Shown piece by piece: positions 38,958 through 48,513 of a stretch of DNA of 64,000 bases (position 1 is its first letter; every line of letters begins with the position of its first letter). Both the position numbers and the translations under genes were made by a program. Origin of the DNA: Bacteroidota bacterium (GTDB lineage: Bacteria > Bacteroidota > Bacteroidia > CAILMK01); the NCBI GenBank assembly GCA_013288555.1, contig JABDBQ010000004.1, positions 47,070-111,069 of the forward strand, read 5' to 3'. Below the pieces are notes generated by a model. The model searched no databases. It was not told where the DNA came from and worked only from the letters and a program-made list of their open reading frames with translations.

Positions 38958-41327
38958 TTGATGACACAATCCTTTACACCAGGGGAATTTCAATCTTATT
39001 GGCCAAATGCACTTAAAATGAATAGATTCATTGCTTATTTTTTGCCTACGTTTATAGCTGGTTTGCTTGCTATTGGTACTCATTCCTATGGTCAGGATTT
39101 TAATCATTTTCAAACCTTAAGATCTTCAGGTAGGGTACCGGAAAAATTTCGCACTTCCTCTCTGGAAAAATATAATTCAGATATTCAACAGATATCATCA
39201 AAAGAAAAAAGAAGGTTGAAGCGTTTAAAAAAGGAATTTTTTTATGAAAGTGCCTTCGATTTGAATAACCTCCTTCATAGTGGGATGCTGGTATTTAATG
39301 ATCCGGTAAGCATTTATGTTAATAAAGTCATGGATACCATCCTGAAAGATGATAAACCACTTCGGAGTAAAATAGAAATCTATGTTTTAAAATCAACAAG
39401 TTTTAATGCATTTACAAGGCAAAACGGTGTGATATATATATGTGTTGGTCTCCTGGCACGTTTGCATAATGAATCTGAACTTGCATTGATATTGTGTCAT
39501 GAGCTAACACATTTTACAAACCAGCATAGCATTCAGAAAGTAATTGAAAATGATGATATAAATGCGGGAAGAGGGGTTTACAGGAAAACCAATGAAGATG
39601 CAAAGCTTATGGCCGCGAGCATGTTTTCCAAAAAAGAAGAATCTGAAGCCGACCTGGTAGGGCTTCAACGGTTTCTAAAAACCAATTACGATCCAAACAA
39701 AGCTATTGGAGAATTTGATATCATGGAATATCCTCAATTGACTTTTAATGAAGTGCCTTACAAAAAAAACTATCTTGAAACCTCTAACCTTGTATTCCCA
39801 CCTTCTTATTTTCTGAAGAAAATAAGTGATGTTGTTGCAGACGATGATGATTCGTTATCAACGCACCCCGCAGCTAAGTTGAGGCGAGCAGCCGTGATTT
39901 CGAAATTGCAGGGTCTCGATGTTTCAGGAAAGAAAACATTCCTGGTTGGTGAGAATGACTTTAATTCGGCTCAAAAAATATGCAGATATGAAATGTGCGA
40001 TATCTATCTGCATAACAATATGTTTCAGAATGCATTTTATACATCTTATCTTTTACTCCAGGAAAACCCGGGTAGCATTTATCTGAAGAAATGCGTTGCA
40101 AAATCATTGTATGGTTTGAGTAAATACAAAACAAATGGTAAGTATAGTGACATTTACAATGGATATATTGATATCCAGGGATATTCACAACAGGTATTTT
40201 ATTTTTTTAATGAAATGAAAGCTCCTGAGCTAAATGCATTAGCAGTTGAGTACCTCTACAATCTTAAAAGACAATACCCTGATGACAAAGAGATTGTAGC
40301 GATAACCCAGGATATCATGACTGAAATGGTGCAGTACCACAAAGATAAATCTTTTTTTTCGGCAGATCCAAAACCGGCCAGTCTGGATTCTGTTCTCGCA
40401 AAAGATTCGGCTTCAAAAGGGAATATTCTTAACAAAAGTGATAAGCCTAGAACCTTAATAGTTCAAAAAAGCAAGTATGAGAGCAATTCCGGGAGCAAAA
40501 AGGGAGATGAGCAAAAGGAAAAGAAAGACGATAAAAACTATTTTATCAGGTATGCATTTGTTGATCTGCTTACAGATCCCGATTTTATAAAAGATTATGA
40601 CAAAGCAGTTATTAACTATAATGAGACCTTAAGTGACAATCAATACAAAGAAACACGCGAATATAAAAAGGCTGAAGCTAAAATAGAGCGCAGACTTAGA
40701 AGGAATGGAATTGCCCTGGGCTTGAATAAACTGGTTATCGTAAATCCATTTTATTATAAAGTAGATGAATCCAAATCAAATCCGGTAAAGCTTGCCGCGT
40801 CTGAATTAGCTCAGAAAGACCTTAATAATTGCATCAAAACGAATGCGAACCTGGCCGGGCTCAATTACGAACTTATTGACATGCATGACCTTTCTGAAAA
40901 CTCAGCTGAAGTATTCAACGACCTCTCAGTTTTGAATTATTATTCAGCAGAAAGGAGTGAATTGGGCGATATGCATTATGTGAATTATATGACTGACGAT
41001 ATACAGGCATTAACAAAAAAATATCAGACAAATTATTTTGACTGGACAGGTGTTGTGTGTTATCGCGAGCATAGTAATTTCAGACAAGGCTACCTGAAGA
41101 CGATATTTGCTATATTTTCAATATTTTATTTCCCGCTGACACCATATGCCTTGTACAATGCATTCAGGACGCACTATAACACTTATATAATATCAAATAT
41201 TTATGATCTTGGAACGGGACAAAGCGAAGATGTTCGGGTATCGCGGGTAAAATTCAAAGACAGGCCGGATGTACTAAATTCTATATTGTATGACCTTTAT
41301 CTTCAATACAAAAAGCCAAAAAATTAA
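38958..41327 (+). CDS. M48-family metalloprotease with long C-terminal extension
   Basis: 789 aa; signal-like N-terminus, LILCHELTHFTNQHS (HExxH), ESEADLVGLQ third ligand. Confidence 0.88.
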   Translation: MMTQSFTPGEFQSYWPNALKMNRFIAYFLPTFIAGLLAIGTHSYGQDFNHFQTLRSSGRVPEKFRTSSLEKYNSDIQQISSKEKRRLKRLKKEFFYESAFDLNNLLHSGMLVFNDPVSIYVNKVMDTILKDDKPLRSKIEIYVLKSTSFNAFTRQNGVIYICVGLLARLHNESELALILCHELTHFTNQHSIQKVIENDDINAGRGVYRKTNEDAKLMAASMFSKKEESEADLVGLQRFLKTNYDPNKAIGEFDIMEYPQLTFNEVPYKKNYLETSNLVFPPSYFLKKISDVVADDDDSLSTHPAAKLRRAAVISKLQGLDVSGKKTFLVGENDFNSAQKICRYEMCDIYLHNNMFQNAFYTSYLLLQENPGSIYLKKCVAKSLYGLSKYKTNGKYSDIYNGYIDIQGYSQQVFYFFNEMKAPELNALAVEYLYNLKRQYPDDKEIVAITQDIMTEMVQYHKDKSFFSADPKPASLDSVLAKDSASKGNILNKSDKPRTLIVQKSKYESNSGSKKGDEQKEKKDDKNYFIRYAFVDLLTDPDFIKDYDKAVINYNETLSDNQYKETREYKKAEAKIERRLRRNGIALGLNKLVIVNPFYYKVDESKSNPVKLAASELAQKDLNNCIKTNANLAGLNYELIDMHDLSENSAEVFNDLSVLNYYSAERSELGDMHYVNYMTDDIQALTKKYQTNYFDWTGVVCYREHSNFRQGYLKTIFAIFSIFYFPLTPYALYNAFRTHYNTYIISNIYDLGTGQSEDVRVSRVKFKDRPDVLNSILYDLYLQYKKPKN

Positions 41328-42014
41328 ATGAGAAAACTATTGATATGTTTTTTTCTGTTTCCTGCATTATTGAAGGGGCAGGTTCCCGGCTATCAGGGTA
41401 AGCATTTTATTTTATCCTATAATCTTGACGTATTGCCCAATCTTGCATATATAGATCTTAACTCAGTGTCAACCCTACCTGTTCAGATTTTATTTAGCAA
41501 TCATATAAGTACAGAATATGTATTAGGCAGGAGTTTCAGTTTGGGCCTGGATGCATCATATTCCCAGAGCAAAATATTTCTCGTAGATGGCAATGCAAAT
41601 GAATCCGGAGATTCATATGGGTTAAACCTCACTTTTTATCCAAAAAAGAATAACACGATTGCGCCTGTCGGCAATTATTTTAAAATCAGGATTTTTACCG
41701 GTAGTACCTGGGCTAGTGGCAATATTCGTAATAATACCTTCGATAATAATGGTTATCCGGTTACACTGATAAAGCCTGAACAGACAAATCTTACAGTGAA
41801 TGGTTTCGGGATAGGCTTTGGTAATAACATGATCGTGCATAACAATATTGTTCTAACGGCAAGTGTAAATCTGGACTTTAATGTTATGAATTTTAATAAC
41901 AATAAAATTCCAACGGGCTCAAATTTTGAAGAGCTGACCTACGATATTCAAAATCATTTGTTCGAAACATATCTCTTTTATTTTAAACTTGGCATTGGCG
42001 GGCTCATGTTCTGA
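41328..42014 (+). CDS. Hypothetical outer-membrane/secreted protein
   Basis: 228 aa; signal MRKLLICFFLFPALLKGQ, beta-barrel-like alternation; directly abuts the M48 gene. Confidence 0.7.
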   Translation: MRKLLICFFLFPALLKGQVPGYQGKHFILSYNLDVLPNLAYIDLNSVSTLPVQILFSNHISTEYVLGRSFSLGLDASYSQSKIFLVDGNANESGDSYGLNLTFYPKKNNTIAPVGNYFKIRIFTGSTWASGNIRNNTFDNNGYPVTLIKPEQTNLTVNGFGIGFGNNMIVHNNIVLTASVNLDFNVMNFNNNKIPTGSNFEELTYDIQNHLFETYLFYFKLGIGGLMF

Positions 42015-42039
42015 GGACAAAACCCCGTACAAAAAATCA

Positions 42040-42047
42040 TATCTTTG
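42040..42047 (+). promoter_or_regulatory. Bacteroidota -7 motif TATCTTTG upstream of the tandem Ddl gene
   Basis: TATCTTTG just upstream of the ATG at 42054; no clear -33 TTG identified. Confidence 0.4.
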
Positions 42048-42053
42048 CCCTAA

Positions 42054-44753
42054 ATGCGGATAGGAATCTTATTTGGAGGAAGGTCGAGGGAAAGAGAAAT
42101 CTCTTTTGCAGGAGGAAGAACTGTTTATGATTTACTCGATAAAACATTCTTTGAACCGGTACCCATTTTTATCGACAGTTTTGGGAATTTTGTTCTACTC
42201 GAATGGCAATATCTTTATAAAGGCAGTATCAGAGACTTTTATCCCCCTGTGTCTGCTTATAAAGACGATGAAAACAAATACCAGGTTTATGTCGAAAGCC
42301 TGGAGCCTGATGAAAAGGAACTTAATGCAATCATAGCTTCTGTTGGAAAAAAAATATCTCCTGAAGAAATAAAAGAAATCATTGACTTCGCTTTCCTTGC
42401 ATTGCATGGACCTTATGGCGAAGATGGCAGCGTTCAGGGTATTCTTGATTTCTATGATATTCCATATAGTGGTTCAGGTATTCTACCTTCATCTATCGGT
42501 ATCAATAAAATCCTGCAAAAAAAACTAATGCAGGATATGGGGATTATGGCCGCCGCTTCTGTGTCATTAAGCAGAACAGAATGGCTGGAAGCCCCTGAAA
42601 ATCAGCTTCGTTTTTTTGAAAAAATAAAAAAAGAATTTCAACTGCCAGTGGTTGTAAAATCCGGCACTCAGGGATCTTCAATAGGCGTTTCAATACTACA
42701 AGACTGGGATTTCGAGAAATTTCTCCAGGTTATTAATAAGAGTTTCTTTATCAGGCATATAAAAGCCAATGAATGGAAGGATATTCAATCCGAACAAAAG
42801 AAAGAATTCATTAGGGATGTTTGTGATATATATACCGGCATCGGGATCCCGTTTGTTGTTGAAGATGAAATAATTTATCATCCGGCGGTGCTGGAGCGAA
42901 AACTTGAAAATCTGTTTTCTGCAGGGCAGCAAAGCATTACACTGGTAAGCCTTCAGACAGAAGCAGAAATACTGGTGGAAGAGTTTATTGAAGGAAAAGA
43001 GTTTTCCTGCATCGTGGTAGAAGGGGAGAGGGGAGAACCTATAGCACTCCCGCCAACAGAGATCATAAAACAATCAGCTATATTCGATTACAGGGCTAAA
43101 TACCTACCGGGTATCTCCAGAAAAATAACACCTATTCAACTTCCGAAAGATAAAATCAAAGAAATAATTTCAGCGTGCGAAAACCTTTATTTAAAATTAC
43201 ATTTTGACGTTTATGCCCGTATTGACGGACTCATCAATAAACAAGGAGAAATTTTTTTAAACGATCCTAATACCACTTCAGGTATGCTGCCTTCGTCGTT
43301 CTTTTTTCATCAGGCGGCAGAAATCGGGTTGAGTCCTACACAGTTTCTCACATATATTATTCATAGATCCCTGCAAAAGCGCCTTAATGCTTCGCATCAG
43401 GCATATCATATAAATCATTTATTGTCAGAGCTTAATGATAGCCTTGCAAGTGAAGATGCCGTTAATTTGAAGAAAACGAAATTGGCAGTAATCTTTGGCG
43501 GATATTCAACCGAGAGACATATTTCTGTCGAAAGCGGTAGAAATGTTTTTGAAAAATTATCCTCGTCTGGTAAATATGAGGCTATCCCCGTTTTCCTGAG
43601 CCTGAACAATGAAGGAGGCTTTGACTTTTATATTTTGCCCATGTCTCTCCTTTTAAAAGATAACGCCGATGATATCAGGGAAAAATCAAGTCATTTTTCA
43701 ATTGAACCAATCATCAATGAAATAATTAGGAAAGCTGATTATATAACGAATACATTTTCATCAAAAGGGTATGAATTTTATCCGAGAAAAATTACCCTTG
43801 ATGAGCTTGCTGAAATGGTTGATTTTGTTTTCCTTGGCCTTCACGGACGCCCGGGTGAAGATGGACATCTGCAAAGATTACTGGATGATAGACATATCCC
43901 TTATAATGGATCAGGTTCAGAATCATCAGCAACCACAATAGACAAGTATCTTACAAATGAGATTTTACAGGCGAATGGGTTTCTGGTTCCGCGGCATTTC
44001 CTGGCAAGAAAAGAAGCATGGATGCAGAATCCGCATGCATTAATTGATGAAATTGAAAATCATATCAGTTATCCGCTCATTGCCAAACCATCAGATGACG
44101 GATGCTCATCAGCTGTTAAAAAAATAAAAAGCAGGGATGAATTGCTCGTATTTATGGACGCTATGTTTAGAGATATTGATGAATTGCCTGCAATAATGAT
44201 CGAAAATTTAGGACTAAAATCTAATGAAGAATTTCCACTGAAAAACTATTTTGTGGTAGAGGAGCTTATAGGTCAGAATGATTCAAAGCATTTTCTTGAA
44301 ATAACCTGTGGTTTGCTTACCAGTTATGATGGAGAAAATAACCTCGTGTACGAAATTTTTGAGCCTTCGGAAGCCCTGGCTCAAAAAGGAATTCTTTCAC
44401 TGGAAGAAAAGTTCCTGGCCGGTGAAGGTCAGAATATAACCCCGGCAAGGTTTGATCAGGATATGGTTTCAAACACGGAAATATCGTCACAGGTAAAAGT
44501 AATTTTAGAAAAAGCAGCAAGACTGCTGAATGTAGAAGGGTATGCCCGGATTGACGCATTTGTAAGAATATTTGCGGGCAATAAGGCAGAAGTGATTTTT
44601 ATAGAATTCAATTCATTACCCGGCCTTACACCCGCGACCGTCATTTTTCACCAGGCTGCCCTTAATGGTTATAAACCATTTGAATTTTTGGATCGGATTA
44701 TTCATTTTGGACGCTCAAAATCAAACAAACGTGAATATTATACAACGAATTAA
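42054..44753 (+). CDS. Tandem-fused D-alanine--D-alanine ligase (two Ddl/ATP-grasp modules)
   Basis: 899 aa. Module 1: MRIGILFGGRSREREIS, LALHGPYGEDGSVQG, VVVKSGTQGSSIGVS, EEFIEGKEF, DYRAKYLPG, RIDGLINKQGEIFLNDPNTTSGMLPSS. Module 2: KLAVIFGGYSTERHISVESG, LGLHGRPGEDGHLQ, LIAKPSDDGCSSAVK, EEKFLAGEGQ, ARIDAFVR...VIFIEFNSLPGLTPATVIF. Confidence 0.9.
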   Translation: MRIGILFGGRSREREISFAGGRTVYDLLDKTFFEPVPIFIDSFGNFVLLEWQYLYKGSIRDFYPPVSAYKDDENKYQVYVESLEPDEKELNAIIASVGKKISPEEIKEIIDFAFLALHGPYGEDGSVQGILDFYDIPYSGSGILPSSIGINKILQKKLMQDMGIMAAASVSLSRTEWLEAPENQLRFFEKIKKEFQLPVVVKSGTQGSSIGVSILQDWDFEKFLQVINKSFFIRHIKANEWKDIQSEQKKEFIRDVCDIYTGIGIPFVVEDEIIYHPAVLERKLENLFSAGQQSITLVSLQTEAEILVEEFIEGKEFSCIVVEGERGEPIALPPTEIIKQSAIFDYRAKYLPGISRKITPIQLPKDKIKEIISACENLYLKLHFDVYARIDGLINKQGEIFLNDPNTTSGMLPSSFFFHQAAEIGLSPTQFLTYIIHRSLQKRLNASHQAYHINHLLSELNDSLASEDAVNLKKTKLAVIFGGYSTERHISVESGRNVFEKLSSSGKYEAIPVFLSLNNEGGFDFYILPMSLLLKDNADDIREKSSHFSIEPIINEIIRKADYITNTFSSKGYEFYPRKITLDELAEMVDFVFLGLHGRPGEDGHLQRLLDDRHIPYNGSGSESSATTIDKYLTNEILQANGFLVPRHFLARKEAWMQNPHALIDEIENHISYPLIAKPSDDGCSSAVKKIKSRDELLVFMDAMFRDIDELPAIMIENLGLKSNEEFPLKNYFVVEELIGQNDSKHFLEITCGLLTSYDGENNLVYEIFEPSEALAQKGILSLEEKFLAGEGQNITPARFDQDMVSNTEISSQVKVILEKAARLLNVEGYARIDAFVRIFAGNKAEVIFIEFNSLPGLTPATVIFHQAALNGYKPFEFLDRIIHFGRSKSNKREYYTTN

Positions 44754-45489
44754 AAGCCGGAAATTCTGGCTGAATATTGGAATATTTGTACTTGCAGTAC
44801 TGCTTATTATTTTCGTTATCTCTGTTTTCCTAAGGATATATACCCATCACGGAGAATCACTTACGGTACCTGATCTCAAAGGAAGGAGCGTAGCTGAAGT
44901 GGAAAAAATTTGTGATGAAAAAATGTTGCGTTATGAAATAAAGGATTCTGTTTTTTCACCGGATTTGCCAAAACTTTCTGTTGTGGAACAAAATCCAAAA
45001 GCAGGAGAGAAAGTCAAAGAATACCGTAGAATTTATATTGTATTAAATACCAATAAAGCACCCAATATACCTATGCCAAACCTGGAATATAGTCCCAGAA
45101 GGCAAGCGGAGAAAATCCTGGAAAGTGTTGGTCTTAAAGCAGGTGCCAATCCGGAATATACACATAATATCGCCCTTAATGCCGTAATTCAGACCAAATA
45201 TAATGGCAAACTTATTATGCCGGGTACGATGATAGAAAAAGGAAGCACAATTGATTTTGTTCTCGGTGACGGAGGTAAAGGTGGTGTTGTGGTACCTGTT
45301 CCTGATCTATCAGGCAAAACGCTTTCGGAAGCAAGATTTATTCTTGCAGGGGACAATTTATTATTGGGGCGAATTGATAGTACAGGTGTCAAAAACACAG
45401 GTACAGCAATAATTTACAATCAAAACCCGTTATCGGGCAATAAGATTTCTCAAGGTGATATTGTAAATGTATCTCTAAAAAACAAATAA
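44731..45489 (+). CDS. PASTA-domain protein (single-pass membrane, three PASTA repeats)
   Basis: GTG start at 44731 overlaps the end of the Ddl gene; TM helix FWLNIGIFVLAVLLIIFVISVFL; TVPDLKGRSVAEVEKIC, MPNLEYSPRRQAEKILESVGL, VPDLSGKTLSEARFILAGDNL. Confidence 0.9.
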   Translation: MNIIQRIKSRKFWLNIGIFVLAVLLIIFVISVFLRIYTHHGESLTVPDLKGRSVAEVEKICDEKMLRYEIKDSVFSPDLPKLSVVEQNPKAGEKVKEYRRIYIVLNTNKAPNIPMPNLEYSPRRQAEKILESVGLKAGANPEYTHNIALNAVIQTKYNGKLIMPGTMIEKGSTIDFVLGDGGKGGVVVPVPDLSGKTLSEARFILAGDNLLLGRIDSTGVKNTGTAIIYNQNPLSGNKISQGDIVNVSLKNK

Positions 45490-45492
45490 GAC

Positions 45493-47487
45493 ATGCTTAG
45501 ATATAAAATTCTTAATACAAGGATATTGGGTATCAATAAAATGTATTTTTTTATAGGGATCCTGATATTCTTTAGCATTCGGAATTCTTCTGCCCAGGAA
45601 AAATTATTCCCGTTGTATGAAAATACAGTTATTGAGCAACTCAATCAGCCCGCACACAAAATCCCTAAAAGTTTTAATAAAACCCAAAAGGTTCTCAGCT
45701 TACCTTTCTTCGATGATTTTTCTACCTATACAGGATATCCGAATGACAGTTTGTGGATGGATAATGAAGTATTTATAAATACAGGTTATCCCATAAATCC
45801 GCCATCGACGGGTGTAGCTACATTTGATGGATTAAACAGTTTTGGATTGGCTTACGATTTGGGAAACCAATATAATGACGGTCCTGCTGATACGCTGACC
45901 AGTGCATATATTGATTTGTCGCCATATACAACAAAAGATTTGATCTATTTGAGTTTTGCTTATCAGCCGCAGGGGTTGGGGTATGATGCTCCGGATATTG
46001 GAGATTCTTTAATGGTTGAATTTAAACCCGATAGTGTACCTGTTGCATTTGATACAACGGGGAAAATTGTAACCAAATGGAGTAGTTCTGCATGGGTAAA
46101 AATGTGGGCGGTACCTGGCTCTAGTATTGCTCCGTTCAGGGTTGCGATGATTCCTGTAGCAAATAAAACAGACACAAATTTCTTTCAGCACAAATTCCAG
46201 TTCAGGTTCCGTGCTTACGCCAACAATTCCGGGAATCTTGACATTTGGAATGTGGACTATGTATATTTGGACCGTGGCAGAACACTTGCCGACTCCATAT
46301 CTTCGGATGTTGCAGTTTATCAGCCTTCTTTGAGCCTCATCAATGGATATTATTCAATTCCCTGGAATTATTATAAAGATTACACGAGCCAGTACTATAC
46401 AGATAGTATTCATGTCTTTACCCATAATAATGATACTGCGACCAAGCACGTTACATTCAGTTACAGTATAAGTTCTTTACCTGACGGGAAAATACTTGCA
46501 AGTAAAAAAAGTACCCAGGTTGCAAATGTCTATAACAATGAATTTCTTGATTTTGGTTTACAGGCAAATCCTTTGGATCCATCTTATATTCCTAAAAATC
46601 CTGATAGTGTGGTGCTTGCAGTTCAAACGATTGCCCATAGTGATAAGGCGGAATTTTACAAATTTATCCCAAACGATACTGCAACCCATTTGCAGATTTT
46701 CAACACCTATTTGGCTTACGATGACGGTACTGCAGAAACAGGATATGGCATAAGCAATTCACCGAATGGCTCGCAGGTGGCTTTAAAATTTGTAATTCCC
46801 GCTACTGATACTTTGTTCGGGATTGGGATTCATTTCAACCAGAGCCTGAGTGATGTAAGCAATGACCTATTTTCCCTGAGGGCATGGTCGTCTATAGATA
46901 CGGCTGATATAACTACAACTAAAGACAATATTATTGCTGAAATAGATAATGTCAAACCGCAGTATTCTTTTCATAGAAACGGGTTTTATTATTTCCCGCT
47001 TGATACACCAAGGGTAGTATCAAAGACATTTTATCTTGGATGGTCGCAAAGCTATGATTATTTTCTGAATGTGGGTTTTGACAGGAATTATCATCTGGAT
47101 GATTTTGCCACGCAATCCAGGCTTTACATTAATCCAAACGAGGAAGGCTGGCAAAAGTCTAGCCAGCGGGGTGTCCCTATGATCAGGGCTTATATCGGCA
47201 AAAAGCCGGTAAACACGGCCGCTATAAATACTGATATTCCAAAAGAAAATTTCCAGGTTGAGGTTTTTCCGAATCCAAATAAAGGAACATTTAACCTATC
47301 ATTACCACAATCCGGCTCATATTCCCTCGAGTTGATTGATATCAACGGCAAAGTACTGGAATCAGAGAATAATTTGCAGGGTGAAAAACAAATAAATGCT
47401 GGTTATTACCAACCAGGGGTATACATTCTTAAAATAACTGATCCTGAAACAAATAGCCGGGTTTTCAAAAAAGTGGTTATTTTTTAA
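45493..47487 (+). CDS. Secreted protein with T9SS type A sorting domain
   Basis: Signal-like N-terminus (true start possibly 45541); C-terminal VEVFPNPNKGTFNLSLPQSGSYSLELIDINGKVLE...GVYILKITDPETNSRVFKKVVIF. Confidence 0.9.
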   Translation: MLRYKILNTRILGINKMYFFIGILIFFSIRNSSAQEKLFPLYENTVIEQLNQPAHKIPKSFNKTQKVLSLPFFDDFSTYTGYPNDSLWMDNEVFINTGYPINPPSTGVATFDGLNSFGLAYDLGNQYNDGPADTLTSAYIDLSPYTTKDLIYLSFAYQPQGLGYDAPDIGDSLMVEFKPDSVPVAFDTTGKIVTKWSSSAWVKMWAVPGSSIAPFRVAMIPVANKTDTNFFQHKFQFRFRAYANNSGNLDIWNVDYVYLDRGRTLADSISSDVAVYQPSLSLINGYYSIPWNYYKDYTSQYYTDSIHVFTHNNDTATKHVTFSYSISSLPDGKILASKKSTQVANVYNNEFLDFGLQANPLDPSYIPKNPDSVVLAVQTIAHSDKAEFYKFIPNDTATHLQIFNTYLAYDDGTAETGYGISNSPNGSQVALKFVIPATDTLFGIGIHFNQSLSDVSNDLFSLRAWSSIDTADITTTKDNIIAEIDNVKPQYSFHRNGFYYFPLDTPRVVSKTFYLGWSQSYDYFLNVGFDRNYHLDDFATQSRLYINPNEEGWQKSSQRGVPMIRAYIGKKPVNTAAINTDIPKENFQVEVFPNPNKGTFNLSLPQSGSYSLELIDINGKVLESENNLQGEKQINAGYYQPGVYILKITDPETNSRVFKKVVIF

Positions 47488-47493
47488 AAGGAG

Positions 47494-47514
47494 ACAGGGA
47501 TCAGGAGTCAGGGG
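47494..47514. repeat. Degenerate heptamer tract H5 (TYAGGNN class), left flank of the S23 ORF
   Basis: acaggga tcaggag tcagggg. Confidence 0.8.
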
Positions 47515-47556
47515 ATAGAAGGGCAGAAACAATTCTAATAATTTATTTATATTTTT

Positions 47557-47909
47557 ATGTCAATAAAAAGGTTTGAAGATATTGTTGCATGGAATAAAGG
47601 ACAGGATCTCGCAGTTGAAATTTACGAAGCATTTAAATTATCTAAGGATTTTGGATTCAAGGATAGATAACTAGAGCAGTTGTTTCCATTTCAAATAATA
47701 TTGCTGAAGGATTTGATAGAAGTAGCAATGCTGATTTTATCAGGTTTCTTTACTTCTCTCTAAGTTCATGCAGCGAAGTAAAGTCTATGCTATATCTTGC
47801 TGAAAGACTTAATTATATCTCTTTAGAAAGCCGTGATGATCTCATCATGAAAGGGATTGAAATATCTAAAATTATCAATGTTTTGATTAAATCAATGAAC
47901 AAGTCCTGA
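47557..47909 (+). pseudogene. Frameshifted four-helix-bundle (S23 / 23S rRNA intervening-sequence-type) protein gene
   Basis: Frame 1 MSIKRFEDIVAWNKGQDLAVEIYEAFKLSKDFGFKDR* (47557-47670), then another frame RAVVSISNNIAEGFDRSSNADFIRFLYFSLSSCSEVKSMLYLAERLNYISLESRDDLIMKGIEISKIINVLIKSMNKS* (to 47909). One inserted base near 47664 would give ...FKDQITRAVVSISNNIAEGF.... Confidence 0.88.
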
Positions 47910-47937
47910 TTCCAGACCCCTGATCCCTGACCCCTCA
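47903..47937. repeat. Degenerate heptamer tract H6 (C-rich on + strand), right flank of the S23 ORF
   Basis: tcctga ttccaga cccctga tccctga cccctca; includes the S23 stop codon; inverted relative to H5. Confidence 0.85.
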
Positions 47938-48042
47938 TTTTATATTCCTTCATCTATTCATAACAATTCTCAAATATTGTTATTCATAAATTTTGTTCAA
48001 TTTTGTGGCGGATTTCATAAGTAGTTCTTAAAAAATTACGCT

Positions 48043-48513
48043 ATGTGGAAGAAATTTAACGGCGAACCGCTGGAACATTCCATCATTGATGAAGTAGAAC
48101 AGGTATTGATCCGGGAAAAAGAATCGGGCAACAGACTAAAGGTTTGTATAGGAACTGATTCGCAGGTATATGGCCTTGTTACTGAATTTGCTACCGTAAT
48201 TGTTTTTCTTCGTGAACGACGCGGAGGTTTTATGTTTATTCTCCAGGACAATACCCGAAAAAAAATGAGCATCAAAGAAAGAATGCTTATGGAGGTTTCA
48301 AAATCAATTGAAATAGCCTATTCATTATGTGAACTTCTGGATAAGTATAAGATAGACCTGGAAGTCCATGCCGATATAAATACCAATCCGGGATTTAAAT
48401 CAAACTCCGCTTTGAGTGAAGCAATGGGATACATTTTAAGCATGGGGTTTGTGTTTAAAGCAAAACCTGAAGCTTTTGCAAGCTCGTATTGTGCCAACAA
48501 GGTCGTAAACTGA
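48043..48513 (+). CDS. YkuK/DUF458-like RNase H-fold protein
   Basis: 156 aa; RLKVCIGTDSQVYGLVTEFATVIVFLRERRGGFMF...LEVHADINTNPGFKSNSALSEAMGYILSMGF...KPEAFASSYCANK. Confidence 0.75.
   Translation: MWKKFNGEPLEHSIIDEVEQVLIREKESGNRLKVCIGTDSQVYGLVTEFATVIVFLRERRGGFMFILQDNTRKKMSIKERMLMEVSKSIEIAYSLCELLDKYKIDLEVHADINTNPGFKSNSALSEAMGYILSMGFVFKAKPEAFASSYCANKVVN

Noticed and set aside
47557-47909. Programmed ribosomal frameshift in the S23 ORF
   Set aside because: No slippery heptamer or downstream pseudoknot evident near 47664; pseudogene or sequencing error is simpler.
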